A stretch of 64,000 nucleotides of DNA from Bacteroidetes bacterium GWC2_46_850 (GCA_001768325.1 MENQ01000016.1:1-64000), one strand, 5' to 3'. Shown: positions 52,120-62,469, counted from the stretch's first letter. Notes: generated by a model not told the origin, from the letters alone. Made by a program: numbers and translations.

Positions 52120-53334
52120 ATGAAAAAATATATTCATCTGCTATTGATAATATTCTTTTTAATTTCTTGTCAGGAAGAATATATAGGTCAATACCCGGTT
52201 GATTCAACGATCCCGGGGAAAGTAACAAACGTTGAAGTTATTGAACAGTTTAGTGGTGGTGTCACTATTCGTTACAACATACCCAATGACGATGATCTTC
52301 TTTATGTGAAAGCAAGCTACAAATTAGATGATGGAAGATCAATGGAGGTAAAATCCTCATTGTATACCAATACAATGGACATAGTCGGTTTTGCCAAGGA
52401 AGAGGAAAGGACAATAGAGCTAAGAAGTGTGGATAGAAGTCAGAATGAGTCAGAATCGGTAATGGTGAAAGTAACACCCAAAAGGTCTCCTATTTTTGAT
52501 GCTTTTGAGTCTTTGGTTGCCAAAAGTGATTTCGGAGGAATACAATTGAAATGGTTAAATGCAGCAAAGGCCGATTTAACTATTATGGTCTCTAAGCCGG
52601 TCAAAGGTTCATCTCTGACTGAAAACGTGCAAAACTTTTACAGTGCATCGCAAAATGGTCTTGGATACGTTCGGGGATTCCCGGTAGGAGAACAAAAGTT
52701 TATTTTCCAAATCAAGGATCGGTGGGGTAATATAACAGATACTGTATCAGGGTTATTCTATCCAAAGTACGAAGAGGAAGTCGACCGCAAAACCTATTGG
52801 AAACGATGGAATGGTGATCCATCAATTCCTTATAAACGATATTCCAGCTCCTATGAAATCGAAAAAATGTGGGATTTAAAAACAATGGCCTATACAAGTT
52901 CCAGCAATTTCTTCCATGGTCCGGCGGGGGTATCCTTTCCGATAAGATTTACGTTTGACATGCAACAAACATACACATTGAGCCGACTAAAACTCTTTCA
53001 AAGAGGAAATACATGGGCGTATGAACATGGAAATCCGAAAAAATTTAAAATTTACGGACATCCACTTTCATCAGCAAGATTAACTGAAACAGATCCGGAG
53101 AAACAATGGCACCTTTTAGGATCATTTGAATCGGTTAAACCTTCTGGACTTCCTTTGGGACAACGGACACAAGAAGATATTGACAAAGGGGCCAATTTCG
53201 GCGAAGATTACAATTTTGACATCGATCTGGCAATTCCTGTGCGTTACATCATGTTTGAAATTGAAGAAACGTGGGGAGCCACTGAAATGTTTCATATTTC
53301 GGAATTGGCATTTTGGGGAGAACCTTCTAATTAA
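52120..53334 (+). CDS. DUF4959/DUF5126/DUF5000 lipoprotein (SusE/F-position glycan-binding protein)
   Basis: 404 residues; lipobox LISC gives Cys17. Domain order fits the Bacteroidota family with DUF4959 (about 20-115, PGKVTNVEVIEQFSGGVTIRYNIPNDDDLLYVKASY), a middle DUF5126-like Ig domain (about 120-215) and a C-terminal DUF5000 discoidin-like sandwich (about 240-400, PIRFTFDMQQTYTLSRLKLFQRG, FKIYGH, PVRYIMFEIEETWGATEMFHISELAFWG). Such proteins follow SusD in many loci and are taken to bind glycan at the cell surface. Confidence 0.88.
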   Translation: MKKYIHLLLIIFFLISCQEEYIGQYPVDSTIPGKVTNVEVIEQFSGGVTIRYNIPNDDDLLYVKASYKLDDGRSMEVKSSLYTNTMDIVGFAKEEERTIELRSVDRSQNESESVMVKVTPKRSPIFDAFESLVAKSDFGGIQLKWLNAAKADLTIMVSKPVKGSSLTENVQNFYSASQNGLGYVRGFPVGEQKFIFQIKDRWGNITDTVSGLFYPKYEEEVDRKTYWKRWNGDPSIPYKRYSSSYEIEKMWDLKTMAYTSSSNFFHGPAGVSFPIRFTFDMQQTYTLSRLKLFQRGNTWAYEHGNPKKFKIYGHPLSSARLTETDPEKQWHLLGSFESVKPSGLPLGQRTQEDIDKGANFGEDYNFDIDLAIPVRYIMFEIEETWGATEMFHISELAFWGEPSN

Positions 53335-53366
53335 TTTGTAACGTCACAAATTTCAATGAAAACAAA

Positions 53367-54053
53367 ATGAAAACAAAAATAACAACTATCTTATCAGTAA
53401 TTATCTTGATACTTGTTTCGGCATGTTCAGATATGAACGAATTGCATGATAAATACTTAATTAACGGAGAAACAATTTATATCGCCAAATTCGACTCGAT
53501 GTATCTTTACCCGGGACGGGAGCGAGCTATGTTAAAATATTGGCTATCAGATCCAAAAGCACAGAAATGTGTAATTAAATGGGCATTGGGGACAGATTCC
53601 ATTATAAAGGATATTCATGTTACCCCGTTAAACCAACCTGGTTATCTGTTTATAGAAAATCTAAATGAAGGTAGTATTAGTTTCGATATTATCAATAGAG
53701 ATGCGAATTACAAATTTGCTTCCGTAAAGGATAGTTATACCCTCACCGTGTATGGTGACAATTTTCAGGCGACATTACTGAATGTTTCTATCAAAAATCT
53801 CAAATACAACACTTTGAAGTCGGAGATAAGTTACACTTGGTCTGGCAGTTACGACAACTCTATTGGCTATCAATTAAAATATACTAACAATTTGGGTATA
53901 TCAGTCGATACGTTGTTATCGGAAGCAAACAGGAATATTATTTTAAAACAATTTCCTGCCGGTGGTTCTTTTGAATATCGTACGCTTTATTTACCGGAAC
54001 CTACTGCAATTGATACATTCTACACGGATTTCAAAAAAGTTGTAGTCCCTTAA
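53367..54053 (+). CDS. DUF4998 lipoprotein
   Basis: 228 residues; lipobox LVSAC gives Cys20. The DUF4998 region follows immediately (DMNELHDKYLINGETIYIAKFDSMYLYPGRERAMLKYWL), which is an Ig-like beta domain common directly after DUF4959/DUF5000 proteins in SusCD loci. The C-terminal half is a second beta domain. A surface glycan-binding or accessory role is inferred from position; nothing catalytic is visible. Confidence 0.85.
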   Translation: MKTKITTILSVIILILVSACSDMNELHDKYLINGETIYIAKFDSMYLYPGRERAMLKYWLSDPKAQKCVIKWALGTDSIIKDIHVTPLNQPGYLFIENLNEGSISFDIINRDANYKFASVKDSYTLTVYGDNFQATLLNVSIKNLKYNTLKSEISYTWSGSYDNSIGYQLKYTNNLGISVDTLLSEANRNIILKQFPAGGSFEYRTLYLPEPTAIDTFYTDFKKVVVP

Positions 54054-54061
54054 ATATCTTT

Positions 54062-54100
54062 AAAGAATTCAGGTAAGATCTGCTCTTACCTGAATTCTTT
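54062..54100 (+). terminator. Perfect 17-bp hairpin after the DUF4998 gene
   Basis: AAAGAATTCAGGTAAGA (54062-54078) is fully complementary to 54084-54100 with a 5-base loop, starting 8 bases after the DUF4998 stop. It is the strongest stem in the window and probably ends the susCD transcript, although no T-run follows directly. Confidence 0.8.
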
Positions 54101-54143
54101 CCAAAAAAACTGTCACCTGTGTTAAGAACGACCAGATTTTTGT

Positions 54144-56897
54144 ATGAAAATTGTAAAGATTTTTTTGTTGATAATATTTTGTTGTTCAAACGTTTTGGTT
54201 AATGCCCAACAAAGCCGGGTCACAACTCCCGGAATTATTGTTGGAAAAGTTATCCTATCAGAAGACGGATTACCTGTGCAACAAGCGACCATTCAATTAT
54301 TGAATGCAAGGGACAGTTCTGTAGTTGTGAGCACTGCATCAGACAAAGAAGGGACATTTAAGTTAGATCAAGTGAAACAAGGCGATTACATTTTAAAGGT
54401 CTCCTTTATCAGTTTTGAAACTTTTTTTTATAATATTCAAGCAGGAAGTTTTATTGGCAAAGAGATCGTCATCCCAGATATCGAATTGCAAGAATTGTCA
54501 ATCATGCTCTCAGACGCTGTTGTAGTTGGCAAAATGCCAGATGTTATCGTAAAAGAAGACACACTGGAATACAATCCTGCATCTTACCGGCTGCAGGGAA
54601 ATGCTGTCGTGGAAGACTTGTTAAAAAGGTTGCCCGGAGTAGAAGTTGATATGAACGGTCAAATAACTGTTGGAGGAAAAGAAATAAAAAGAGTAATGGT
54701 GGACGGAGAAGATTTCTTCGGAAATGATCCGACGATGACTACAAAAAATTTAGGAATAGAAATCATCGATAAACTACAAATCATCGATAAAAAGTCAGAT
54801 TTGGAGGAATTAACCGGTATCGATGATGGAGACCGTGAGGTAGTAATAAATATCACCATAAAGAAAGACAAAAAAAAAGGTTGGATCAATAATATTGAAG
54901 CTGGCGCAGGAAATTTAGTGAGAGATGTATCCCGGGATAATATTCGCTATGTTTCCAAGACAATGTTCAACAAATTTAGTGGGGATAACAAATACAGTTT
55001 TATTGTGAATGCAAATAATAACGCGGAGAGAAGAGAAGGTATCACTTCCTCAAATTCATTTGGGTTAAACCTGATCAATGTCTTCAGTAAAAAATATAAA
55101 ATGACAGGGAGTATTGCATTCAATACCGAAGATAATTTTGTACAAAACAATAGTTTTAGGCAAAACATACTGGCTGATAGCATTTCTTACAGAAATAGTC
55201 AATCTGAGTCACAAAGCAACAATCACAGTATATCTGTCAATTATCGGATGGAGTATAAACCTTCATCTTCAACTACATTATTATTTACACCCCGCATTGC
55301 TTATACGAACTCACTTTCAAACGATACATCCTATACGGCTACCATGGCCGGAGACGTAAATCGGACAGAAGTTAACAACAGTTCCCGTAAAGGATCAAAT
55401 AATTCAGATAACATCAGATTATCAGGGAGATTGATTCTCTCACAACGTTTTTCAAAAAAAGGGAGAAAAGCTACTTTGAGCTTACAAGGAAATTATAATA
55501 ATAATGACCGTTTAGGCAGAAACATATCTGCAAGTAATTTCTTAAAGCGACCGGATAGGAATAAATTACTAAATCAAGAATCAGTTACTATTGCTAGATC
55601 AATTGGATATACAGTAAACGCTTCTTATGTTGAACCCGTTCTTTATTCTAGTTTCTTGCAACTTGCTTATACATTGAGAAACAATGAGAGTGAAAACTTA
55701 AAAAACACATTTGATTACGATCCTCTGACACAGGACTTCACATCTTTGAACAAAGATTACAGTAAAAGTCTGCAAAACGATTTCGTTAATCAGACTTACT
55801 CTTTCAGTTTTAGATCTTCAAAACCAAAATACAATTATAGTATAGGATTCAACATTGAACCTTCACTAATTAAAAGTAAAAGCTATATTGAAAATGGTAT
55901 TACACAGGGAATTGACTCCATTCTTCATGATCCGGGCGGCAGAAATATTATTAATTACGTTCCCACAACTGACGTTGTTTATCGGTTTGGAAAGCAAAAT
56001 AATATTCGATTTACTTATCGGGGTAAAACAGCACAACCTTCCATCACACAACTGGATCCGACAGAGAATATCACAAATCCCCTGAATATCCGTTCGGGAA
56101 ATCCGGACCTGTTGCCTTCTTTTTCGAATGATTTCTCCTTTCAGTTAAACTCTTTCAATAGGGAGAAACAAAAATCATTGAAAGCAACATTAAATTATTC
56201 ATTTATCATGAATGAGATCATTAACAAAACAGAATATGAGGCCAATACAGGAGTTCAACAAACATTTCCAGTCAATCAAAACGGAATATGGAATACCAGC
56301 GCTTCATTGCTGTACAGTACTCCCATTGATAAAGCAAAAATACTTCAATTCAGCACAAACACCGATATTTCGTATCACAATCAAATCGGTTATTTATCGT
56401 TAAAAAAAGACAATGAAATGATGAATGTGGCTAAGACATTCAATTTACGTGAAAATGTAAGTATCAGTTATCGCAAACTGTGGTTATTTATTCAGATGCG
56501 AGCTATTGTAAGATATTCTTCCACAATTAATTCGATAGAAGAAAAGAAGAATCTGGAAGATGTGAATTATCGAGCCATATTGAATACCCAGGTTTCTTTA
56601 CCATCAGACTGGATAGTGCTATCCGGAATTCAGTATTCGGGACAAACAGGTCTCAGTTCAGGATATAACAAAAAGGAAACTCTCTGGGATATTGAAATCA
56701 GTAAAAAAATATTGAAAACGAAACAAGCCACCCTTCATTTTAAATGGACGGATATATTGCAACAGAAATTGAGTATCAGAAGAAGAGTAACGAGTAATTA
56801 CATTGAAGATTCTCAATCAAATGTGCTCACTGGATACTTTTTGTTGACATTTTCTTATCGCTTCAATAGTATGGGTGGGAGACGGAGTAACAACTAA
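54144..56897 (+). CDS. Outer-membrane beta-barrel protein, TonB-receptor-like (OMP_b-brl_3), in the locus
   Basis: 917 residues. The signal peptide ends VLVNAQ; residues about 28-115 are a carboxypeptidase-regulatory-like domain (IIVGKVILSEDGLPVQQATIQLLNARDSSVVVST), about 125-230 a plug-like region (VVEDLLKRLPGVEVDMNGQITVGGKEIKRVMVDGEDFFGNDP), and the rest a large barrel. It is a different subfamily from SusC, has no SusD of its own, and resembles the protein at 6859 in plan but not closely in sequence. It lies between the terminator of the susCD unit and the glycosidase genes, 44 bases after the hairpin, so it may start a separate transcript. Ligand unknown. Confidence 0.82.
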   Translation: MKIVKIFLLIIFCCSNVLVNAQQSRVTTPGIIVGKVILSEDGLPVQQATIQLLNARDSSVVVSTASDKEGTFKLDQVKQGDYILKVSFISFETFFYNIQAGSFIGKEIVIPDIELQELSIMLSDAVVVGKMPDVIVKEDTLEYNPASYRLQGNAVVEDLLKRLPGVEVDMNGQITVGGKEIKRVMVDGEDFFGNDPTMTTKNLGIEIIDKLQIIDKKSDLEELTGIDDGDREVVINITIKKDKKKGWINNIEAGAGNLVRDVSRDNIRYVSKTMFNKFSGDNKYSFIVNANNNAERREGITSSNSFGLNLINVFSKKYKMTGSIAFNTEDNFVQNNSFRQNILADSISYRNSQSESQSNNHSISVNYRMEYKPSSSTTLLFTPRIAYTNSLSNDTSYTATMAGDVNRTEVNNSSRKGSNNSDNIRLSGRLILSQRFSKKGRKATLSLQGNYNNNDRLGRNISASNFLKRPDRNKLLNQESVTIARSIGYTVNASYVEPVLYSSFLQLAYTLRNNESENLKNTFDYDPLTQDFTSLNKDYSKSLQNDFVNQTYSFSFRSSKPKYNYSIGFNIEPSLIKSKSYIENGITQGIDSILHDPGGRNIINYVPTTDVVYRFGKQNNIRFTYRGKTAQPSITQLDPTENITNPLNIRSGNPDLLPSFSNDFSFQLNSFNREKQKSLKATLNYSFIMNEIINKTEYEANTGVQQTFPVNQNGIWNTSASLLYSTPIDKAKILQFSTNTDISYHNQIGYLSLKKDNEMMNVAKTFNLRENVSISYRKLWLFIQMRAIVRYSSTINSIEEKKNLEDVNYRAILNTQVSLPSDWIVLSGIQYSGQTGLSSGYNKKETLWDIEISKKILKTKQATLHFKWTDILQQKLSIRRRVTSNYIEDSQSNVLTGYFLLTFSYRFNSMGGRRSNN

Positions 56898-56933
56898 TAA
56901 GAAAGAATTATCAAAACTATTAAATACGTTGAG

Positions 56934-58799
56934 ATGGATAAATTTGTGTTCAAACTATCAACTTTACTGCTGATCTGTCTAATCGGAGGAGCCTGCTCTT
57001 CAAAAACTGATTTTGCAGTGTCTTCACCGGATGACAAAATTACTGCCATTGTAAAGTACGACAAAGAACAGGGAACTGTTCATTACATCGTGCAAAACAG
57101 AAAGCAGGAAATAATCTCATCCAGTTCGATGGGTATTTCCACCAGTCTCGGCGATTTTACGTCGGGAATGAAATTGAAAGGGTCTTCGACAAAAACGATT
57201 GATGAAACATATCACCTTCCCCAGGGAAAAGTTTCTACCTACCGGAATCATGCGAATGAGCAAACCTTGACTTTCAGTAAAAACGGACAACAATTGAACA
57301 TTGTATTCCGGGTATATAACGATGGAGTCGCCTATCGCTACGAAATACCGGGTGAAGGCAATATTGAATTCAGCGGTGAAAGCAGTTCCATTAATCTGGC
57401 TGATACGAATCTCACCTACTACGGACAAAACCATCCGAACAGGTATGGATATGAAAGTACGTTGGGTCCGATTGACGGTGAACAGATGTCCAATCCCGTG
57501 CTGGCTCATCTGAAGGATAAAAATCATTTTGTGTTGATGGGACAGGCGGCAACCTATGGCAATTATGTACAAACCCACTTTCAACGATCAGCTAACCGGT
57601 TCACTTACAGCTATCCGCTGGATCAGGAAAAAATTGGTCCCGTACATTCTACCCTACCCTTTCAATCTCCCTGGAGAATGGCCATCATTTCCCCCGAAAC
57701 CCCCGGGAAAATTGTGGAATCTTATCTGGCTGAAAATTTGAATCCTCCTACCAATCCAGCCTATCTGAATCAGGATGGCACCATGAAAGACTGGGTGAGA
57801 CCGGGACGTGTCATGTGGGATTTTATTGCCAGGGATGGAGACAAACCCCGTATGTGGATTGATGCGGTTGACGAAATGGGTTGGGAATACTACATGGCTG
57901 ATGCCGGATTCGCAAACCGCTGGGGTGGAAGCGACTCCGTATTGAACGTCGTTGAATATGCCGACGCAAAGAATGTGGGAGTGATAGGATGGGCACATAC
58001 CCGTGAATTCGATACTCCTGCCAAAGCCGACTCAACCATGAAGAGATACGCAGACTGGGGACTAAAAGGAGCTAAAATTGACTTTTTCGACAACAATACA
58101 CTCAGTGATAATCCCCGCGACTGGAGAGACTACGAAGATACACAGCAAAGTTTGCAAATGAGAGACTGGATCTTTCAATTAGGTATCAAATACTCGTTTC
58201 TTCTCGAGCTGCACGGAAATACCATTCCAACAGGTGAACGCAGGCAATTTCCGAACCTGATGACGCTCGAAGGAGTAGATGGCATGGAAAGAAGAACAAA
58301 ACCAGCTGCAAACGATCTTACCATTCCGTACGTCAGAAATGTAATGGGTCCGGTCAGTTATACGGTCATCCACTTTGAACGGTCTCCAGGCACACATGCC
58401 TATCAGTTAGCCATGCCCATTGTGTACGAAGCCGGCCTGATGATCTATGCGGAACACGGAAAAAAACTTCTTGACTGGCCAGGAAGAGAGCTGATTAAAG
58501 ATATCCCTTCAACATGGGATGAGATAAAATATATTGAAGGAATGCCAGCCAGCCATATCGTGATTGCACGCAGAAAAGGCAATGAATGGTATATCGGCGG
58601 AATGACAGACGAAGCACGTACCATTGATATCCGACTCAATTTTTTGGATAAGGGAAAAAGATACGATGCATTCATTCTCAGTGATGAGACGCACACCACA
58701 ATGAAAAAAGAATTGAAACAGGTCACCAACAACGACAGCTTATCATTCAATCTTTTGGAAAGGGGTGGTTTCGCGTTGCGATTAACCCCTAATAAATAA
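56934..58799 (+). CDS. Glycoside hydrolase family 97 (retaining type, alpha-galactosidase-like)
   Basis: 621 residues; lipobox GGAC gives Cys21. The GH97 N-terminal beta-sandwich spans about 27-285 (SSPDDKITAIVKYD, LNIVFRVYNDGVAYRYEIP), then the catalytic TIM barrel (MWDFIARDGDKPRMWIDAVDEMGWEYYMADAGFANRW) and a C-terminal sandwich. Asp383 in KGAKIDFFDNN sits where the retaining GH97 enzymes (such as BtGH97b) have their nucleophile, whereas inverting SusB-type enzymes use Glu bases elsewhere. This predicts an alpha-galactosidase or related alpha-glycosidase rather than an alpha-glucosidase. Lipidation places it at the outer membrane. First of a run of glycosidases. Confidence 0.88.
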   Translation: MDKFVFKLSTLLLICLIGGACSSKTDFAVSSPDDKITAIVKYDKEQGTVHYIVQNRKQEIISSSSMGISTSLGDFTSGMKLKGSSTKTIDETYHLPQGKVSTYRNHANEQTLTFSKNGQQLNIVFRVYNDGVAYRYEIPGEGNIEFSGESSSINLADTNLTYYGQNHPNRYGYESTLGPIDGEQMSNPVLAHLKDKNHFVLMGQAATYGNYVQTHFQRSANRFTYSYPLDQEKIGPVHSTLPFQSPWRMAIISPETPGKIVESYLAENLNPPTNPAYLNQDGTMKDWVRPGRVMWDFIARDGDKPRMWIDAVDEMGWEYYMADAGFANRWGGSDSVLNVVEYADAKNVGVIGWAHTREFDTPAKADSTMKRYADWGLKGAKIDFFDNNTLSDNPRDWRDYEDTQQSLQMRDWIFQLGIKYSFLLELHGNTIPTGERRQFPNLMTLEGVDGMERRTKPAANDLTIPYVRNVMGPVSYTVIHFERSPGTHAYQLAMPIVYEAGLMIYAEHGKKLLDWPGRELIKDIPSTWDEIKYIEGMPASHIVIARRKGNEWYIGGMTDEARTIDIRLNFLDKGKRYDAFILSDETHTTMKKELKQVTNNDSLSFNLLERGGFALRLTPNK

Positions 58800-58806
58800 A
58801 TATACT

Positions 58807-61305
58807 ATGAGATTGAAAAATCTATATGCTTTTGGTCTTATTTTCTATCTTGTGTCTGCAGAAGTTCAAGGTCTGAATAACGAGCAAAGTGAGGTAGATT
58901 ACCCGCTGATAGTTTCTTCCGCCGATTTAGTATACAAAACTCCGGTATCGACAAGTGAGGAAGGACTTCCTATTGGCAACGGAGTGATGGGGACATTGCA
59001 ATGGACCACCCCAACCTCAATCCGGTATCAGCTGAACAGGACAGATGTATTTGGAAATAATGCCGAAAGCAATAATTTCTATGAGCGACACACGGATTAT
59101 TGCGGTGGCATAGGGTTTATAGACATCGATTTCCCAAACTATAACGACTTGTTTTCCGGAAATGAATTTATGCAGCACTTGTCATGTTATACAGCCACCA
59201 TAGCGACCAAAGGAAAGCATGTAAATACCGAGACTTTTGTGTGGAGCGATGAGGATGTGATGGTGATGAATGTGGCATATGATGAATCCTCTCCCGTTGT
59301 CGTTCATTTAAGGTCTTTACGACCCTTAATCACGAAAACGGGAGACCATTCTGCCACCTCATCGCTGAAGAATGGAGAGGAAAACACAATCCTGCTCTTG
59401 CAAACATTCAAAGAAGAAAACTTTGTTTGCAAGACGGCTGTTGCCGTGAAGATAGTAGGTGTCCCGTCTAAATCGAGATTCGCAAATGAAACGGATATCA
59501 CTTTAACGACAATCCCGGAAAATGGAAACGATTTTCAGGTATACGTGGCAAGTGTAGCTTCATTCAACGAAGATGCGGATGTGGAGAAGGAGGCGATACA
59601 AAAACTTCAAAGAGCAACAGGATTGGGATATGATGCTGTTTTATCGCATCATCAGCAGTGGTGGAAATCATTCTGGGAAAAATCATTCGTCAAACTGCAT
59701 AGCAGTGATGGTGTTGCCGATAAAATAATGGAAAATTACACCTACTTTTTATATGTGATGGGATCTTCTTCCCGGGGTGCTTATGAACCCAAATTCAATG
59801 GCATGTTATGGACGACAGGCGGTGATGCACGTAAATGGGGTAATCTGTTTTGGGGAGCGAACCAGAGCTGTTATTACAACGGGTTATTTCCAACAAATCG
59901 TCCTGAATTAATGAGACCGTTGTTCGACATGTATACACGCATGTATGCCTCCCTTGAGCGCGCCGCCGTGCAACAATGGGACAGCAAAGGAATCTTTATT
60001 CCTGAAACTGTAGGATTCGACGGCCTACCGGAATTATCGGATGAAATTGCACAGGAGATGCAAGATCTGTACTTGCTGAGAAAACCGTGGGAAGAAAGAT
60101 CCGATCAATTTGGAGAATTTGCAAAAACAAAAATGCCATTCAACAGCCGATGGAACTGGAAGCAGGACGAAGGCTGGAAAGATGGCAACTGGCATTTCTC
60201 AGATAAGGGAGGTGGCCCTTTCGGACATGTCACACATATTTTTTCCAGGGGGGCTAAAATTGCCTATCAATACTGGTTGTATTACGAATACACCCAGGAT
60301 AAGAGATGGCTCAGAGAGCGTGCCTATCCGATGTTAAAGGGGGTAGCAGAGTTCTATCGGAACTTCCCTCATCTAAAAAAGGAGAATGACGGCAAATATC
60401 ATATCCGGCATGTGAATGACAATGAATCGGTATGGGACGGACATAATACGGTGGAAGAAATTGCGTCCATGATGGGAATTCTTCCGGTTGCCATGCGTGC
60501 TGCCGAGATTCTGGATGTCGATATCGATTTACGTGAACAGTGGAATGAAACCTTGGTGAACCTGTCTCCACTGCCTTTAAGTAGCGCGCATCCCGAATTA
60601 AGCGGCAAACCGGTTACATTTGTCCGATCTCTCCTCCCGGTACTGAAAGGCCCGGCCTCCCGCATTCCCGATCCCAACACCATGCCTGTCTGGTTTTTCG
60701 ATTTATACACGTTGGAATCCGCAAACCAGGAAATGATGCAAATAGCCCAAAATACGTTTGATGCCTATTTCCCTACCGGGATAAATAAGGATTCTCCCGT
60801 ATATGTTCTGTCCAAACTTCCGGTTACCGGGGCTCAACTCGGACGTGCAGACGCAACAAGATATCTGATTCCCAATCAGATTGAAACCGGGGAAACAGAA
60901 ATACTGAGAAACCGGATGGACCTGCGCGAAGGCTTTCAGACCACAGGCGTTCAACGCCTGGGCCGTGCAGCAGATGCACTACACAATGCATTGTGTCAAA
61001 GTATCCCGGCCTCACCTGGAAAGAATCCGGTGATTCATCTGTTTCCTGCCTGGCCAAAAGAATGGGACGCTCATTTTAGCTTGTTGGCACGGGGTAATTT
61101 CATTGTTACATCCAGCATCGATCAAGGTAAAATTGAGTTTATAGAGATTAAATCGAATTCGGGTTCAGAATGCAATTTACGCAATCCCTGGGAAAACGGA
61201 AAAGTAACCATTTACAAAAATAAAAGGAAGATTTTGGAGACAACTGACAGGCTTATCTCAATTCCGACAAAACCGCAAGACGTATTGTATTTTGTGAATA
61301 AATAA
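58807..61305 (+). CDS. GH95-like glycosidase with DUF5703-type N-terminus
   Basis: 832 residues with a signal peptide ending near EVQG. The N-terminal domain (about 35-290, SADLVYKTPVSTSEEGLPIGNGVMGTLQWTTPTSIRYQLNRTDVFGN in blocks) is the DUF5703/GH95 N-terminal sandwich, and the middle region is an (alpha/alpha)6 barrel (WGNLFWGANQSCYYNGLFPTNRPEL, IAYQYWLYYEYTQDKRWLRERAYPMLKGVAEFY, HVNDNESVWDGHNTVEEIASMMGIL). GH95 enzymes are alpha-1,2-L-fucosidases or alpha-galactosidases, fitting the locus, but this branch is divergent and its specificity is unproven. It starts 7 bases after the GH97 gene. Confidence 0.75.
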   Translation: MRLKNLYAFGLIFYLVSAEVQGLNNEQSEVDYPLIVSSADLVYKTPVSTSEEGLPIGNGVMGTLQWTTPTSIRYQLNRTDVFGNNAESNNFYERHTDYCGGIGFIDIDFPNYNDLFSGNEFMQHLSCYTATIATKGKHVNTETFVWSDEDVMVMNVAYDESSPVVVHLRSLRPLITKTGDHSATSSLKNGEENTILLLQTFKEENFVCKTAVAVKIVGVPSKSRFANETDITLTTIPENGNDFQVYVASVASFNEDADVEKEAIQKLQRATGLGYDAVLSHHQQWWKSFWEKSFVKLHSSDGVADKIMENYTYFLYVMGSSSRGAYEPKFNGMLWTTGGDARKWGNLFWGANQSCYYNGLFPTNRPELMRPLFDMYTRMYASLERAAVQQWDSKGIFIPETVGFDGLPELSDEIAQEMQDLYLLRKPWEERSDQFGEFAKTKMPFNSRWNWKQDEGWKDGNWHFSDKGGGPFGHVTHIFSRGAKIAYQYWLYYEYTQDKRWLRERAYPMLKGVAEFYRNFPHLKKENDGKYHIRHVNDNESVWDGHNTVEEIASMMGILPVAMRAAEILDVDIDLREQWNETLVNLSPLPLSSAHPELSGKPVTFVRSLLPVLKGPASRIPDPNTMPVWFFDLYTLESANQEMMQIAQNTFDAYFPTGINKDSPVYVLSKLPVTGAQLGRADATRYLIPNQIETGETEILRNRMDLREGFQTTGVQRLGRAADALHNALCQSIPASPGKNPVIHLFPAWPKEWDAHFSLLARGNFIVTSSIDQGKIEFIEIKSNSGSECNLRNPWENGKVTIYKNKRKILETTDRLISIPTKPQDVLYFVNK

Positions 61306-61344
61306 TGCATCCTGGATTATCAATATGATTAAATTTTATCGAAA

Positions 61345-62469
61345 ATGAAAAAAATAATGCTGTTGTTACTTTTAATGTATTCATGCACCATTTATTCACA
61401 GCATATTGCAAATAAATGGTCGGATAACTACAATCCTGCTAAAATAGGATTGCTTGTTTCGAACCGTTTCGTGGAGAGTCCGCACAATAGCTTTCGCCCC
61501 CCCACTCCACCAAAGTCGATCACTTATCCCGAAGTGTGCGCCTGGTACGGGGCTTTGCGATTTGCAAAAGTCACCAAAAACGATGCGTTATTGAATCAGC
61601 TCGACGACCGTTTCAAGCACTTGATCAACAACGAAGATCAGTTGATACCCAAGCCGGCACATGTGGACAATACGGTTTTTGGTGCGGTTCCTTTCGAGCT
61701 TTATATGCAAACCAAAGAAAAAAGATATTTGAATATTGCCCTCCAGATAGCAGATGCTCAGTGGAAGATACCCGAGAATGTTACTCCCGAAAAAGCTGCA
61801 GCGTACAAAACACTGCTGGATAATAACCTCACCTGGCAGACACGCTACTGGATCGACGATATGTTTATGATTACCATGGTGCAGACGCAGGCTTACAGGG
61901 CAACGGGAGACAAGAAATATATCGACAGAACTGCTTATGAAATGTATGTCTACCTGGATACCCTGCAGCAGGCGAATGGCCTGTTTTACCATTCTCCCGA
62001 TGCCCCCTTCTTCTGGGGACGCGGAAATGGCTGGATGGCAGCAGGAATGACTGAACTGCTTATTTCTTTGCCTGAAGATAACAAATACAGAACACCCATT
62101 ATGGCATCTTATCTGAGAATGATGGAAAGTTTAAAAAAATATCAGAAACCATCCGGTCTTTGGGGGCAACTTATTGATGACAAGGAGGCGTGGGACGAAA
62201 CTTCCGGCTCAGCCATGTTCACTTATGCAATGATTGTGGGCGTTAGGCGGGGTTGGTTAGATAGAAAAACGTATGAACCGATAGTTGAAAAAGCATGGCC
62301 TGCACTGGTAAATCATATCAATTCAGAAGGAGATATTGATGAAGTGTGTGAAGGAACAAATCGCAAAAATGACCGTCAATATTACCTCGACAGAAAAAGA
62401 AAAATAGGCGATATGCACGGGCAGGCTCCCATTTTATGGTGTTCAGCAGCACTATTGGAAGAATTATAA
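61345..62469 (+). CDS. GH105 unsaturated uronyl hydrolase (YesR-like)
   Basis: 374 residues with a signal peptide ending near TIYSQ. The (alpha/alpha)6 barrel of GH105/GH88 is marked by ITYPEVCAWYGALRFA, WQTRYWIDDMFMITMVQ (Asp171/Asp172 region, catalytic Asp), FFWGRGNGWMAAGMTELL and DETSGSAMFTYAM. These enzymes hydrate and remove the 4,5-unsaturated uronic acid left at the non-reducing end by polysaccharide lyases, usually from rhamnogalacturonan or ulvan-type oligosaccharides. Its presence supports the idea that the BACON and beta-helix proteins of the locus include lyases. Co-directional with the other glycosidases. Confidence 0.9.
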   Translation: MKKIMLLLLLMYSCTIYSQHIANKWSDNYNPAKIGLLVSNRFVESPHNSFRPPTPPKSITYPEVCAWYGALRFAKVTKNDALLNQLDDRFKHLINNEDQLIPKPAHVDNTVFGAVPFELYMQTKEKRYLNIALQIADAQWKIPENVTPEKAAAYKTLLDNNLTWQTRYWIDDMFMITMVQTQAYRATGDKKYIDRTAYEMYVYLDTLQQANGLFYHSPDAPFFWGRGNGWMAAGMTELLISLPEDNKYRTPIMASYLRMMESLKKYQKPSGLWGQLIDDKEAWDETSGSAMFTYAMIVGVRRGWLDRKTYEPIVEKAWPALVNHINSEGDIDEVCEGTNRKNDRQYYLDRKRKIGDMHGQAPILWCSAALLEEL

